This document shows, in pieces, positions 36,313-45,611 of a stretch of 64,000 bases of DNA. Each line of letters starts with the position of its first letter. Position 1 is the first letter of the stretch. The notes beneath the pieces were generated by a model, which saw only the letters and a list, made by a program, of their open reading frames with translations, was not told the DNA's origin and did not search any database. The DNA is taken from NCBI RefSeq assembly GCF_004168285.1, contig NZ_SEWF01000003.1:182347-246346 (forward strand), read 5' to 3'. The stretch is from Emticicia agri. GTDB taxonomy: Bacteria; Bacteroidota; Bacteroidia; Cytophagales; Spirosomataceae. Position numbers and translations under genes: made by a program.

Positions 36313-38343
36313 TTAATCGATAATTATCTTTTTGATAATTTTCCGGTTTTCGTTCCCTATACCTTCCAGTATATAAACGCCGGGATTCAATTTTGAAGTA
36401 GGAATAGTAATTTTTTCACCATTAACAGGTATTTTCTGAACAATATTCCCAACATTATTAGATAAAACTATTTCTTCAACATCAGATTGGATGGTAATGT
36501 TCAGGTCATTACCTTTTTCAACCGGATTCGGATAAATAACTAATTCATCATCAGATTGTATAAGACCGGATAATTCTAACGGTACTGAAACCTCCATGAT
36601 ATTACTGAAAATCTCATCATCAATATTCAGTCGGTAATAATATTTTATACCTTTCTTTACCTTAAAATCCCAGTATAATCCTTCTGTTGTGGTAGCAATC
36701 TTTACAAAATTATTTGCTGCACCAACCGATTTTTCTATGGCATATAACAGATTATTTTGTTGTGCCCATTCCAGATTTACCCGCTTGATTGTTCCCCCAC
36801 TCCATTTTGCTGACAGTAGTGGTTTTGGCGTATTAACGTGCAAAGTAATCGGAAAATTTTTGAAGGTAAATGCACGCAAACCTCTCGAATTTTTAAGATA
36901 AGGTATGCCCATCAACGACTCCGAATTAAGTGTAAAGTTATCAGGGCAATAGGTTACCTGCTTGGCATTACTTGCTTCTCCTAATTTTAAGAATATTTTA
37001 TTACCTATGGCTGTACCATTAACTATCTTTCCTCCTACTCCGTCCAGATAAATATAGTCTTTCAAAAATGCCTGTCCTCCATTATTTTTTATAATGCCGT
37101 TAGTAGGAAACTGCATTTTCTGATTTTTATCAAATTCCAGAATCAAAGAATCACGATTATCTGAAAAATAAGCTTTTTTGATATTGGGTGTACGCACTTC
37201 TAAAGTATCAGTACTATTCATAAAATCTTTGGCAATAAGCCTTGATACTTCTTGTCCATTAAGCAGATAACCTTCATAAGAATAATGTAAACCATCAAAA
37301 CCGGGTGTACCAATCGTAGAAATTCCCTCACAATCAGGGTATAGTTGATTGACATTCCTTTGAAAATCACGCAAATCTCCGGCCTTATTATTATCAGTCC
37401 AGTAAATATTATTCTGAAAAACATAGATTTTCTTTACCCCCGGATAATCCTCTAATATTTGTTTTCTCAACTGTGTAAACTTAGCAGGATAAACTTCTGC
37501 CCGCTTTGCTTCAAAAGCTTCGCTCTCACCTTGTCGCCAGATAAATATTCTGGCAGTTTTACTCAACCCTACCTTATTGGCCTTTTTGAGCATCTGACCG
37601 TAATAATATTGAATATCTTCATGATTTTTCTCATTCCGAATCATCAATTCATCAATACTTTTATTACCCACAGCACCATTAATAATCCCTATTGGCACTT
37701 TAAACTTCTCTATCAGTTGTCTCTGAATCTCAAGCCCAATTAAGCCCGACATATAGTAGTTCCATTTCATTGTCGGAAACCATGAATAATCATTTGTCTG
37801 AAAATTAGCAAACGTGGTACGACCGTACTTAAACTCATCTTTAAATTTGGCTAATTCAGTAACATCATTAGCCTCCGCATTTGATTGTCCATAGATAATT
37901 ACATTATCACCACATAGTACCTGAGAGGCTTCTCGCACAAGTACAGAATCCTTTCCTCTGAAAGCATAAAAATAAAACTCATATTCTACCAAACCTGCAG
38001 TAACTATTGGCTGGAACAAAAAAGGCGCATTGAGTAAATCTCCTGGCTGAAAGGTCAGTTTTTGTTTTTTATAATAAATATCCTTTTTATCTTTTTTAGC
38101 TATTACAGCAACATCTGTAAACCCTTCTGTATATAATCTTCCTTTAATCGTAACAGTACCACTGTTCAAATCGTCTCGTTGATATATTTGAGCGGAAATG
38201 GGAAATTCGTCATAAATTACAGCCTGAGCATGTAAAAAAGTCGGGAGAACACTAAGAATAAACCCTAAAATAAAAAAAGTTTGTCCAACCATAAGAAATT
38301 GGACAAACCTTAATTTTTGTATGCAGATTGTTATTTTATTCAT
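36313..38343 (-). CDS. Secreted sialate O-acetylesterase-like protein with T9SS tail
   Basis: The 676-residue protein has a signal region (about 1-40). The SGNH/SASA esterase domain (about 145-370) shows VIIYGQSNAEAND (nucleophile Ser), NGAVGNKSIDEL, RQGESEAFE and GFDGLHYSYEGY (Asp/His). Fibronectin-like beta domains follow. The end of the protein is a type IX secretion sorting domain (about 600-676; VIYPNPVEKGNDLNI, LNPGVYILEG, RKIIKKIIID). It should be secreted or surface-attached and remove acetyl groups from glycans. ATG 38343 supplies a basic n-region; ATG 38292 would lack it. Confidence 0.85.
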   Translation of the reverse strand: MNKITICIQKLRFVQFLMVGQTFFILGFILSVLPTFLHAQAVIYDEFPISAQIYQRDDLNSGTVTIKGRLYTEGFTDVAVIAKKDKKDIYYKKQKLTFQPGDLLNAPFLFQPIVTAGLVEYEFYFYAFRGKDSVLVREASQVLCGDNVIIYGQSNAEANDVTELAKFKDEFKYGRTTFANFQTNDYSWFPTMKWNYYMSGLIGLEIQRQLIEKFKVPIGIINGAVGNKSIDELMIRNEKNHEDIQYYYGQMLKKANKVGLSKTARIFIWRQGESEAFEAKRAEVYPAKFTQLRKQILEDYPGVKKIYVFQNNIYWTDNNKAGDLRDFQRNVNQLYPDCEGISTIGTPGFDGLHYSYEGYLLNGQEVSRLIAKDFMNSTDTLEVRTPNIKKAYFSDNRDSLILEFDKNQKMQFPTNGIIKNNGGQAFLKDYIYLDGVGGKIVNGTAIGNKIFLKLGEASNAKQVTYCPDNFTLNSESLMGIPYLKNSRGLRAFTFKNFPITLHVNTPKPLLSAKWSGGTIKRVNLEWAQQNNLLYAIEKSVGAANNFVKIATTTEGLYWDFKVKKGIKYYYRLNIDDEIFSNIMEVSVPLELSGLIQSDDELVIYPNPVEKGNDLNITIQSDVEEIVLSNNVGNIVQKIPVNGEKITIPTSKLNPGVYILEGIGNENRKIIKKIIID
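38279..38308. repeat. 10-bp perfect inverted repeat near a gene start
   Basis: GTTTGTCCAA (38279-38288) and TTGGACAAAC (38299-38308) form a perfect stem with a 10-nt loop. In the minus-strand mRNA it covers codons 12-22 of the esterase gene. The loop contains the alternative ATG at 38292. Confidence 0.6.
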
Positions 38344-38366
38344 TCAATATTGCTGACAAGTAATAT

Positions 38367-40559
38367 TTAGCGAATATACAACAATTCTCTATATTTCACA
38401 AGCGGCCAGTCTTCGTCATCTATCAGCAACTCTAACTTATCAACAGGGTATCTGATTTCCTCAAAGAAATTCTTAATATCATTCCCATATAATTTAGCTC
38501 TTTGCTCTAAATCTTCTACAGCGTTAGCATGTTTACGGGCCTCTGTCATTTCTTCCACCTTCTTTGATATTTCAGAAACACGGGCAGAAATTTCTTTAAT
38601 AATATGTACCACTGGCTCAGCCTCCTGATGCAATTCCATATCTTTTAATGATTTGGCTGTCTGTACCAGTTTAGCCTGATAATTAATAGCGGTTGAGACG
38701 ACATGGTTCATAGCTAAATCACCAATCAAACGAGACTCTATCTGAATTTTCTTGATATAGTTTTCTAATTCAATCTCATAACGGGCGTGTATTTCTCTTT
38801 CGGTCAATACCCCTAATTTTTCAAAGATCCCGATAAACTCAGGTCTCAGATAAGCTTTCAAGGCTTCCGGTGTACTACCTACATTTGAAAGTCCTCTTTT
38901 GGCTGCCTCTTCCTTCCATTCCTCAGAGTAACCGTTTCCTTCAAACAATATCTTTTTAGATTCTTTGATATAACCTTTCAGAATTTTCACTATCACTTCT
39001 TCCTTCTTGCCCTCATGTTCAGTCATTTCAGCATCATAAGTTTCCCGGAATTTAATAAGTTGATTAGCAACTATGGAATTAAGCACCATCATCGGCTGTG
39101 CTGAATTGGCTGAACTACCCACCGCACGGTATTCAAACTTATTGCCGGTAAAGGCAAATGGTGAGGTACGGTTTCTATCAGTATTATCCAATAAAATTGA
39201 AGGGATTCTATTTAAACCTAATTTGATATAGGCATTTTCTCCTTTTTCAATTGAAACAATATCTTTATTCTCAATATCCTCTAATACCTTAATCATTTGC
39301 GTGCCAAGAAAGATAGAAACAATGGCAGGAGGCGCCTCATTGGCACCTAAGCGGTGTTCATTGCCTGCAGTAGCAATACTTGCTCTCAATAAATCGGCAT
39401 TATCGTGTACCGCTTTAATAACATTAACTAAAAAAGTTACAAATCTCAGGCTTTCTTTAGGTTTTGTACTTGGCCCTAAAAGATTTACTCCTGTATCGGT
39501 TCCTAAAGACCAGTTATTATGTTTACCGCTTCCATTGATACCTGCAAACGGTTTTTCATGGAAAAGCACCTCAAAATTGTGTTTTTTAGACACCTTACGC
39601 ATCACATCCATCAATAAGATATTATGGTCGCAGGCAAGATTTACTTCTTCAAAAGTCGGTGCCGCTTCAAATTGTGCAGGTGCTACCTCGTTATGACGGG
39701 TTCTGATTGGAATACCTAATTTCAGACATTCAAACTCAAAGTCAACCATAAAAGCATTTACTCGCGGTGCAATACTTCCAAAATAATGGTCTTCTAATTG
39801 TTGCCCTTTGGCTGGCGCATGACCAAAAACCGTCCGACCCGACATCATCAAGTCAGGTCTTGCATTAAACAAGGCTTTATCTACCAGAAAGTATTCTTGT
39901 TCTGCCCCTAAAGTAGCTGAAACCTTTTCTACATGACGGTCGAAAATAATGGCAACCTCTGTTGCTGCTTTATCTAAAGCATGTAAAGACTTGAGTAAGG
40001 GAGACTTAGAGTCTAACAATTCACCTGTGTACGATACAAAAATAGATGGCACGCAAAGGGTTCCTGTACCTGCTTCATTGTAAATAATAAATGCCGGAGA
40101 AGTAGGGTCCCATGCCGTATAGCCTCTGGCTTCGAAAGTAGCCCTGATTCCTCCGCTCGGAAAAGAAGAGGCATCTGGCTCTTGTTGTACCAATGAACTG
40201 CCTTTGAATTTTTCTAAGGCTTTTCCATCGATATTAATATCAAAAAAAGCATCGTGTTTTTCTGCCGAGCCACCTGTTAATGGCTGAAACCAGTGCGTAT
40301 AGTGCGTGGCTCCTTTAGATACTGCCCACGATTTCATGGCAGAAGCTACCTCATCTGCAATTTCCCGGTCAATTTTTTCACCACTCTTAATGGCTGTAGT
40401 TACTTTCAAATACGCTTCCGGCGAAAGCATGGCACGCATTACATCATCATTGAAAATATTAGCTCCATAATATTCGGTTACTTTGCCTGCTGGTATATCT
40501 ACTTTAATTGTCTGGCGGCTTTGTGCTTCATCAACCGCTTTAAATCTTAATCTTGCCAT
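38367..40559 (-). CDS. glnN: Glutamine synthetase type III
   Basis: The 730-residue protein is GSIII, which makes glutamine from glutamate, ammonium and ATP as a double-ring dodecamer. GSIII marks include THWFQPLTGGSAEKHDAF, the AEQEYFLVD metal-binding segment, FHEKPFAGINGSGKHNNWSL and NEHRLGANEAPPAI. The length is typical for GSIII and much longer than GSI or GSII. A second, unrelated glutamine synthetase (GSII) lies at 47.4 kb. An AACGTT-centred inverted repeat lies upstream at 40611-40676. Confidence 0.97.
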   Translation of the reverse strand: MARLRFKAVDEAQSRQTIKVDIPAGKVTEYYGANIFNDDVMRAMLSPEAYLKVTTAIKSGEKIDREIADEVASAMKSWAVSKGATHYTHWFQPLTGGSAEKHDAFFDINIDGKALEKFKGSSLVQQEPDASSFPSGGIRATFEARGYTAWDPTSPAFIIYNEAGTGTLCVPSIFVSYTGELLDSKSPLLKSLHALDKAATEVAIIFDRHVEKVSATLGAEQEYFLVDKALFNARPDLMMSGRTVFGHAPAKGQQLEDHYFGSIAPRVNAFMVDFEFECLKLGIPIRTRHNEVAPAQFEAAPTFEEVNLACDHNILLMDVMRKVSKKHNFEVLFHEKPFAGINGSGKHNNWSLGTDTGVNLLGPSTKPKESLRFVTFLVNVIKAVHDNADLLRASIATAGNEHRLGANEAPPAIVSIFLGTQMIKVLEDIENKDIVSIEKGENAYIKLGLNRIPSILLDNTDRNRTSPFAFTGNKFEYRAVGSSANSAQPMMVLNSIVANQLIKFRETYDAEMTEHEGKKEEVIVKILKGYIKESKKILFEGNGYSEEWKEEAAKRGLSNVGSTPEALKAYLRPEFIGIFEKLGVLTEREIHARYEIELENYIKKIQIESRLIGDLAMNHVVSTAINYQAKLVQTAKSLKDMELHQEAEPVVHIIKEISARVSEISKKVEEMTEARKHANAVEDLEQRAKLYGNDIKNFFEEIRYPVDKLELLIDDEDWPLVKYRELLYIR

Positions 40560-40610
40560 TTTATTAGTAGTTTTGTTGAGATGTCCTATATTTGGGGTTA
40601 AAAATAGAGA

Positions 40611-40676
40611 AAGAACGTTGATAAAAAAAGCATTTATGCGTTTGATTAAGTAATAAAATATGGCTTCAACGTTCTT
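40611..40676. repeat. AACGTT-centred 11-bp inverted repeat upstream of glnN
   Basis: AAGAACGTTGA (40611-40621) and TCAACGTTCTT (40666-40676) are perfect inverted copies separated by 44 nt, in the 193-bp gap between glnN and the divergent LTA-synthase-like gene. Each half contains palindromic AACGTT. Confidence 0.5.
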
Positions 40677-40752
40677 CTAAGGCAATTTTGTTCAAATTTA
40701 GTTAGGGTTAAACCATAACCATAACTGATTCTAATTTTACTAAACCGATTCA

Positions 40753-42591
40753 ATGAAAGAACGCTTACAATTTTTACTTATTTATTATGGTTTTTGGGTA
40801 ATTTTTTTTCTGGTTGCCAGAGTAATATTTTTAGGTTATCATATTGAAGACACAAAGTTATTGACACTGCAAACCATATGGGGAATTTTCTGGAATGGCA
40901 TCAGAATGGATTTTTCAATGGCCGGTTATCTTTCCGTTATTCCTTTTTTATTAGTTTCATTTTCGAATTTTATCAAAAAAAGCAGACTCGAAAACTGGAT
41001 TTTCACCTATACGTTTCTTCTGGTATTAATTGCCAATCTTATAATTGTTATTGATTTACAGGTGTTCAATACCTGGGGCTACCATTTAGATGCTACGCCC
41101 TTACGCTATCTCAAAACACCACGCGAGGCGTGGGCATCAGTTAGTTCCTCGCCCCTTTTTCAGCTGTTTATTAGTTTTCTGATATTATTGATTGTTGCTT
41201 CTTTAATAGTTTATAGAATTATCACTAAAAACATTGATAACTGGAACTATATAGACAATATCCCTTTTATTCCTGTGTCCATTTTGATTACGCTGGCATT
41301 GATTATCCCCATAAGAGGCAGTACCGGAATTTCGCCAATGAATCAGAGTACTGTTTACTTTTCAACTAATAATTTTGCCAATATAGCAGCAGTCAATCCA
41401 ACCTGGAACTTCTTTAGTTCATTGGTCAATGGCTCTTATGATAAGGTAAATCCTTATACGTATTTGCCCAAAGAAGAATTGAGCAACAATATTAAAGAAT
41501 TATACGAAACTTCAAACATCACTAATAAAGTATTAAGAGCCGATGTTAAGAAACCCAATGTACTAATAATTATATGGGAGAGTTTTACCAGAAAAGTAAC
41601 TGAAAGAAAGATTAATGGGCTTGAAATAACACCAAGGTTTAATGAACTGAAAAAAGAAGGCATTTATTTCTCCAACATGTATGCCAGTGGAGATAGAACA
41701 GATAAGGGAATTCCGGCTATTTTAAGTGGTTATCCTGCCCAGCCAACTGCTTCTATTATTACTGAACCAAACAAATCAGCCAAATTACCCGTTTTAAGTA
41801 AGGATTTTGAAAACAATTCGTATTCTACTGATTTCTATTATGGTGGAGAAGTGGAGTTTGCGAATATAAAATCTTATTTGTTTTCGTCAGATTTCCAGAA
41901 GATTGTCAGTAAACAGGATTTTGACTCACAATACTGGACTTCGAAATGGGGTGCGCATGATGATATAGTTTTTAAAAGGTTTTTGGCTGACCACACAAAG
42001 GTAAATCAGCCATTTTTTTCAACAATTATGACTTTGAGCAGCCATGAACCCTTTGAAATTCCGATTCCGGATAAATTTGAGGGGGACGACGAACATTCAA
42101 AGTTCATGAATGCCATGTATTATACAGACCAATCGTTAGGCGATTTTATCGATTCGGCAAAAAAACAATCTTGGTGGCCAAATACGTTGGTAATAATAGT
42201 AGCCGACCACGGTCATAGAATACCAGAAACCGGAAAAAAAGTTGAAGACTTTACAATTCCAATGCTTTGGTTAGGAGGCGCATTGGCTAATCAAGGGCTT
42301 GAAATACCCAAGATTGCCTCGCAGATTGACATTTCATCTACACTGCTCAATCAGGTCGGTCTGAATTCGTATGCATACAACTGGAGCAAAAATATTTTTG
42401 ACCCTAAAACAAAACCTTGGGCGTTCTTTTCGTTTAATAATGGATTTGGTTTTATACAACCAAAACAGGAATTAGTTTTTGACAATGTAGGCAAAAAAAT
42501 GATTCAATTGAATGGGTCTATTAGTACACATGATATTGATTTGGGTAAGGCGCTAATGCAGAGAATGTTTCAGGATTATTTAGATAAATAG
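40753..42591 (+). CDS. LTA synthase-like sulfatase-fold membrane protein
   Basis: The 612-residue protein has about five N-terminal membrane segments (about 1-195) and an extracytoplasmic alkaline phosphatase/sulfatase-type domain. Active-site elements are IIIWESFTRK (metal-binding Glu), YASGDRTDKGIPAILSGYP (Thr nucleophile), WGAHDDIVF and VADHGHRIPE. In Gram-positives this architecture makes lipoteichoic acid; in Gram-negatives relatives transfer phosphoglycerol or phosphoethanolamine to envelope glycans. That role is the better guess here. A ferredoxin-like gene starts 2 bp downstream. Confidence 0.87.
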   Translation: MKERLQFLLIYYGFWVIFFLVARVIFLGYHIEDTKLLTLQTIWGIFWNGIRMDFSMAGYLSVIPFLLVSFSNFIKKSRLENWIFTYTFLLVLIANLIIVIDLQVFNTWGYHLDATPLRYLKTPREAWASVSSSPLFQLFISFLILLIVASLIVYRIITKNIDNWNYIDNIPFIPVSILITLALIIPIRGSTGISPMNQSTVYFSTNNFANIAAVNPTWNFFSSLVNGSYDKVNPYTYLPKEELSNNIKELYETSNITNKVLRADVKKPNVLIIIWESFTRKVTERKINGLEITPRFNELKKEGIYFSNMYASGDRTDKGIPAILSGYPAQPTASIITEPNKSAKLPVLSKDFENNSYSTDFYYGGEVEFANIKSYLFSSDFQKIVSKQDFDSQYWTSKWGAHDDIVFKRFLADHTKVNQPFFSTIMTLSSHEPFEIPIPDKFEGDDEHSKFMNAMYYTDQSLGDFIDSAKKQSWWPNTLVIIVADHGHRIPETGKKVEDFTIPMLWLGGALANQGLEIPKIASQIDISSTLLNQVGLNSYAYNWSKNIFDPKTKPWAFFSFNNGFGFIQPKQELVFDNVGKKMIQLNGSISTHDIDLGKALMQRMFQDYLDK

Positions 42592-42593
42592 CA

Positions 42594-42866
42594 ATGAGCA
42601 AAATTGAGACACCCAGCCACGTTATTTTCGTTTGTGATGGGAGTAAATGTGGTAAATACAGCAAAGATGTTCGTAAGGTTTTTAAAGAAAAAATCAAAGA
42701 AAACCATTTAAAAGGAGATGTAGTACTCATAAAAATGGATTGCTCTGATAACTGCGACCATGCCCCGATCGTAAGTTTTCAGCCGGAGAATTTCTGGCTT
42801 GGAGAGGTAACAACCAGAAAGGCTGAAAGATTTTTCGATAAATATATATTAGAGGAAGAAGAATAA
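42594..42866 (+). CDS. Thioredoxin-like (2Fe-2S) ferredoxin
   Basis: The 90-residue protein carries four Cys in the arrangement of thioredoxin-like 2Fe-2S ferredoxins: FVCDGSKCGK (C-x4-C) and MDCSDNCDHAP (C-x3-C). It is cytoplasmic. The start lies 2 bp after the LTA-synthase-like stop, so the two are translated from one message although no functional link is evident. Electron partner unknown. Confidence 0.82.
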   Translation: MSKIETPSHVIFVCDGSKCGKYSKDVRKVFKEKIKENHLKGDVVLIKMDCSDNCDHAPIVSFQPENFWLGEVTTRKAERFFDKYILEEEE

Positions 42867-42868
42867 GT

Positions 42869-42893
42869 AATGGGTAGGTGCTACCTACCCATT
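42869..42893. terminator. Hairpin between ferredoxin and metE genes
   Basis: A perfect 10-bp GC-rich stem (42869-42878 with 42884-42893) with a 5-nt loop lies between the convergent stops. T-tracts are weak on both sides. Confidence 0.7.
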
Positions 42894-42897
42894 CTGT

Positions 42898-45213
42898 TTA
42901 TGAGTTTATCTGAACTGATTTTCTGATAAACCTTGCTGCTGCAATCATATTTTTTAAAGCCTCATCAGTTTCGTGCCAACCTCTGGTTTTAAGCCCGCAA
43001 TCAGGATTTACCCAAATGTTTCTTGCAGGAATTACTTCTAATGCTTTTTCAAGCAATATTACCATTTCTTCTGTACTTGGGATTCTTGGAGAGTGAATAT
43101 CATAAACCCCCGGCCCAATCTCGTTCGGATATTTAAAATCGGCAAATGCTTTCAATAATTCCATTTGCGAACGGGAAGTTTCAATGGTAATTACGTCTGC
43201 ATCCATCGCAGCAATATGCTCAATAATGTCATTAAACTCTGAATAACACATATGGGTATGGATTTGTGTTTCATCATTTACACCCGATGCACTTAGTCTA
43301 AAAGCATTTACAGCCCAACGTAGGTATTCATCCCATTTTGATTTTCTTAACGGTAAACCTTCTCTGATTGCTGGTTCATCTATCTGAATTACTTTTATCC
43401 CTGCTTTCTCTAAAGCCTGTACTTCATCTCGAATAGCTAACCCAATCTGAAAAGCGGTTTCAGAACGAGGCTGGTCGTCTCTAACAAAAGACCATTGCAA
43501 GATAGTTACAGGGCCTGTTAACATACCCTTCATTAATTTATTGGTTTTTGACTGTGCCAGAGCTGACCATTTCACTGTCATGGCCTCCGGACGTTCTATG
43601 TCACCATAAATGATGGGAGGTTTTACACAACGGCTTCCATAACTTTGTACCCAACCATTTTGTGTAAATACATAGCCGGATAATTTTTCACCAAAGTATT
43701 CAACCATATCATTGCGCTCAAATTCGCCATGTACCAATACATCTATCCCTAATTCCTCCTGCCAACGAACAGATTTCTCTATTTCTGATTCTATCAACTG
43801 ATTGTACGTTTCTTCTGTCAACTCTCCTTTCTTTAATCTGGCTCTTAGCTGTCTGATTTCAGTAGTCTGTGGGAATGAGCCGATAGTAGTGGTTGGGAAG
43901 GCTGGCAATTTCAATGCTTTTGCTTGTGTTTCCTGTCTCACTTCAAAATCATTGAGTCTGTTAAAATCAGTATCATGCAATGATTTAACCCTTTCACCCA
44001 CATGCGGTTTATGTATTTTAGCAGATACTTTTCTTTGTTCAATAGCTAATTGATTTTCGGTTAGCTGTGAAAGGTATTTTTTATTGGTTGTTGAATCTGA
44101 CAGTTTGGCCAGTGTTACCACTTCTGATAACTTTTGTTTAGCAAAAGCCAGCCAGTTTTTTATTTCGGCAGGCAAAGTTTCTTCATCTTTCTCTAAATCT
44201 AAATCACATGGTGCATGCAACAAAGAGCAGGAAGGTGCAATCCATACTTTCTCTTTTCCAAGTACTTTGGTAGCTTTTACAATAGTATTTAAAGATTTTG
44301 TAAAATCATTTTTCCATACATTCCGACCATCTACAACACCAAGAGAAAGAATTTTATCAGATTTTCTGAAAGACGGATTTTCCAAAAAGGAGTTTAATTG
44401 TTGCGGAGCTCTAACTAAATCAATATGCAGACAATCAACAGGTAAAGAAACGGCTAACTTGGTATTTTCGTCTAAATCTTCAAAATAAGTGGCAATAATG
44501 AATTTCTGCTTAGGAAGGGCATTTCTAATGAACTGATAAGCTTTCTGATAAGCAATCTGTTCATCAGCATTTAAATCCATTACTAAAAACGGTTCATCTA
44601 ATTGAATCCATTCGGCACCGGCAACAGAAAGTTCTTTTAACACTTCTACATAAACCGGAAGTAATTTGTCTAATAAGTCTATTCTATTGAAACCTGTTTC
44701 CTTCTCTTTACCTGATAACAAATAGGTAACAGGCCCGATAAATACAGGTTTGGTTACAATCCCTGCCGATTTTGCCTCTGAAAACTGATTTATTGCCTTT
44801 TTTAAGAAATATCTAAATTGTTGGTCTTTGACAAACTCAGGAACAATGTAGTGATAATTTGTATCAAACCACTTCGTCATTTCCATAGCACTAATGTCAA
44901 TCCCGTCTTTTTGTACGCCACGAGCCATAGCAAAATAAAGACCTAATTCGTCGTTCTGCAGAGCCTGATAGCGAGCCGGAATTGCCCCAAGCATTAATGA
45001 CATATCTAATACCTGGTCGTATAATGAAAAATCGTTTGATGGAATCAGGTCAATTCCTGCTTCTTTTTGGGTCTGCCAGTTTTTTAATCTAATTTGTGCT
45101 GCCGTTTCTAATAGTTCAGCCTGTGTTGCTTTACCAACCCAAAAAGATTCTGACGCTTTTTTTAATTCACGCTTGATACCAATACGTGGGTAACCTAAAT
45201 TCTGAGTGCGCAT
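42898..45213 (-). CDS. metE: Cobalamin-independent methionine synthase
   Basis: The 771-residue MetE transfers a methyl group from 5-methyltetrahydrofolate polyglutamate to homocysteine without B12. N- and C-terminal barrels are complete. N-terminal marks are LGYPRIGIKRELKKASESFW and EWIQLDEPFLVMDLN; C-terminal marks are FPTTTIGSFPQTTEIRQLRA and KVIQIDEPAIREGLPL. Zinc ligands lie in IHTHMCYSEF and WVNPDCGLKTRGW. A cobalamin riboswitch 188 nt upstream should repress it when B12 is available. That implies a B12-dependent MetH elsewhere in the genome. Confidence 0.98.
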   Translation of the reverse strand: MRTQNLGYPRIGIKRELKKASESFWVGKATQAELLETAAQIRLKNWQTQKEAGIDLIPSNDFSLYDQVLDMSLMLGAIPARYQALQNDELGLYFAMARGVQKDGIDISAMEMTKWFDTNYHYIVPEFVKDQQFRYFLKKAINQFSEAKSAGIVTKPVFIGPVTYLLSGKEKETGFNRIDLLDKLLPVYVEVLKELSVAGAEWIQLDEPFLVMDLNADEQIAYQKAYQFIRNALPKQKFIIATYFEDLDENTKLAVSLPVDCLHIDLVRAPQQLNSFLENPSFRKSDKILSLGVVDGRNVWKNDFTKSLNTIVKATKVLGKEKVWIAPSCSLLHAPCDLDLEKDEETLPAEIKNWLAFAKQKLSEVVTLAKLSDSTTNKKYLSQLTENQLAIEQRKVSAKIHKPHVGERVKSLHDTDFNRLNDFEVRQETQAKALKLPAFPTTTIGSFPQTTEIRQLRARLKKGELTEETYNQLIESEIEKSVRWQEELGIDVLVHGEFERNDMVEYFGEKLSGYVFTQNGWVQSYGSRCVKPPIIYGDIERPEAMTVKWSALAQSKTNKLMKGMLTGPVTILQWSFVRDDQPRSETAFQIGLAIRDEVQALEKAGIKVIQIDEPAIREGLPLRKSKWDEYLRWAVNAFRLSASGVNDETQIHTHMCYSEFNDIIEHIAAMDADVITIETSRSQMELLKAFADFKYPNEIGPGVYDIHSPRIPSTEEMVILLEKALEVIPARNIWVNPDCGLKTRGWHETDEALKNMIAAARFIRKSVQINS

Positions 45214-45259
45214 TTTTGATTGATTTGTTAAAGGTTATTTATACCCCGAACCCACCAAT

Positions 45260-45353
45260 ATTCTCTTTTGGCAAGAGAATCTTTATAGAAATAGCAAAGC
45301 GATGCCAATCGGGCCATTTTCTGATAGCTCAAGATCTAAATTATTTCTATAAA
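45260..45353 (-). repeat. Inverted repeats in the metE leader (putative expression platform)
   Basis: Two structures lie between riboswitch and metE. A 12-bp perfect inverted repeat pairs 45282-45293 with 45342-45353. An 8-bp hairpin pairs 45260-45267 with 45273-45280. No T-tract follows the smaller hairpin, so translational or antisense-type switching fits better than simple termination. This is inference. Confidence 0.45.
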
Positions 45354-45400
45354 ATCAATGCTTGACCAGAGCCCTATTCGTGAAGGCATAGTCATTAAGA

Positions 45401-45582
45401 TTAACGGCAAGTCTCCTGACTTATGAATATTGCTCTGTCGTCCTTCTCATTTTTCAAAACAATGGACTTTACTGACAAAACCTGTTCTTTAAAAACATTC
45501 ATTTACAGTAGCACGTCTGTTCGTGATTTGCACACGATTCCTTTTTTAATTTGCTCAATTTTAATTAAACAAAAACCGTCAA
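45401..45582 (-). promoter_or_regulatory. Cobalamin (B12) riboswitch upstream of metE
   Basis: On the minus strand the leader contains the B12 box AAGTCAGGAGACTTGCC (45406-45422) and the upstream core GTGCAAATCAC with GCTACTGTAA (about 45503-45533). The closing helix is visible: TTGACGG (45582-45576) pairs with CCGTTAA (45407-45401) with one G-U pair. The order, spacing and the B12-independent gene downstream all fit a cobalamin riboswitch. Whether it prefers adenosyl- or methylcobalamin cannot be judged. Confidence 0.9.
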
Positions 45583-45611
45583 CCCGATTGAAAGGTATTG
45601 CGAAGACAGCA

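Noticed and set aside
42898..45213. SAM riboswitch as the metE leader
   Set aside because: The leader shows B12-box and cobalamin core sequences, not a SAM aptamer pattern.
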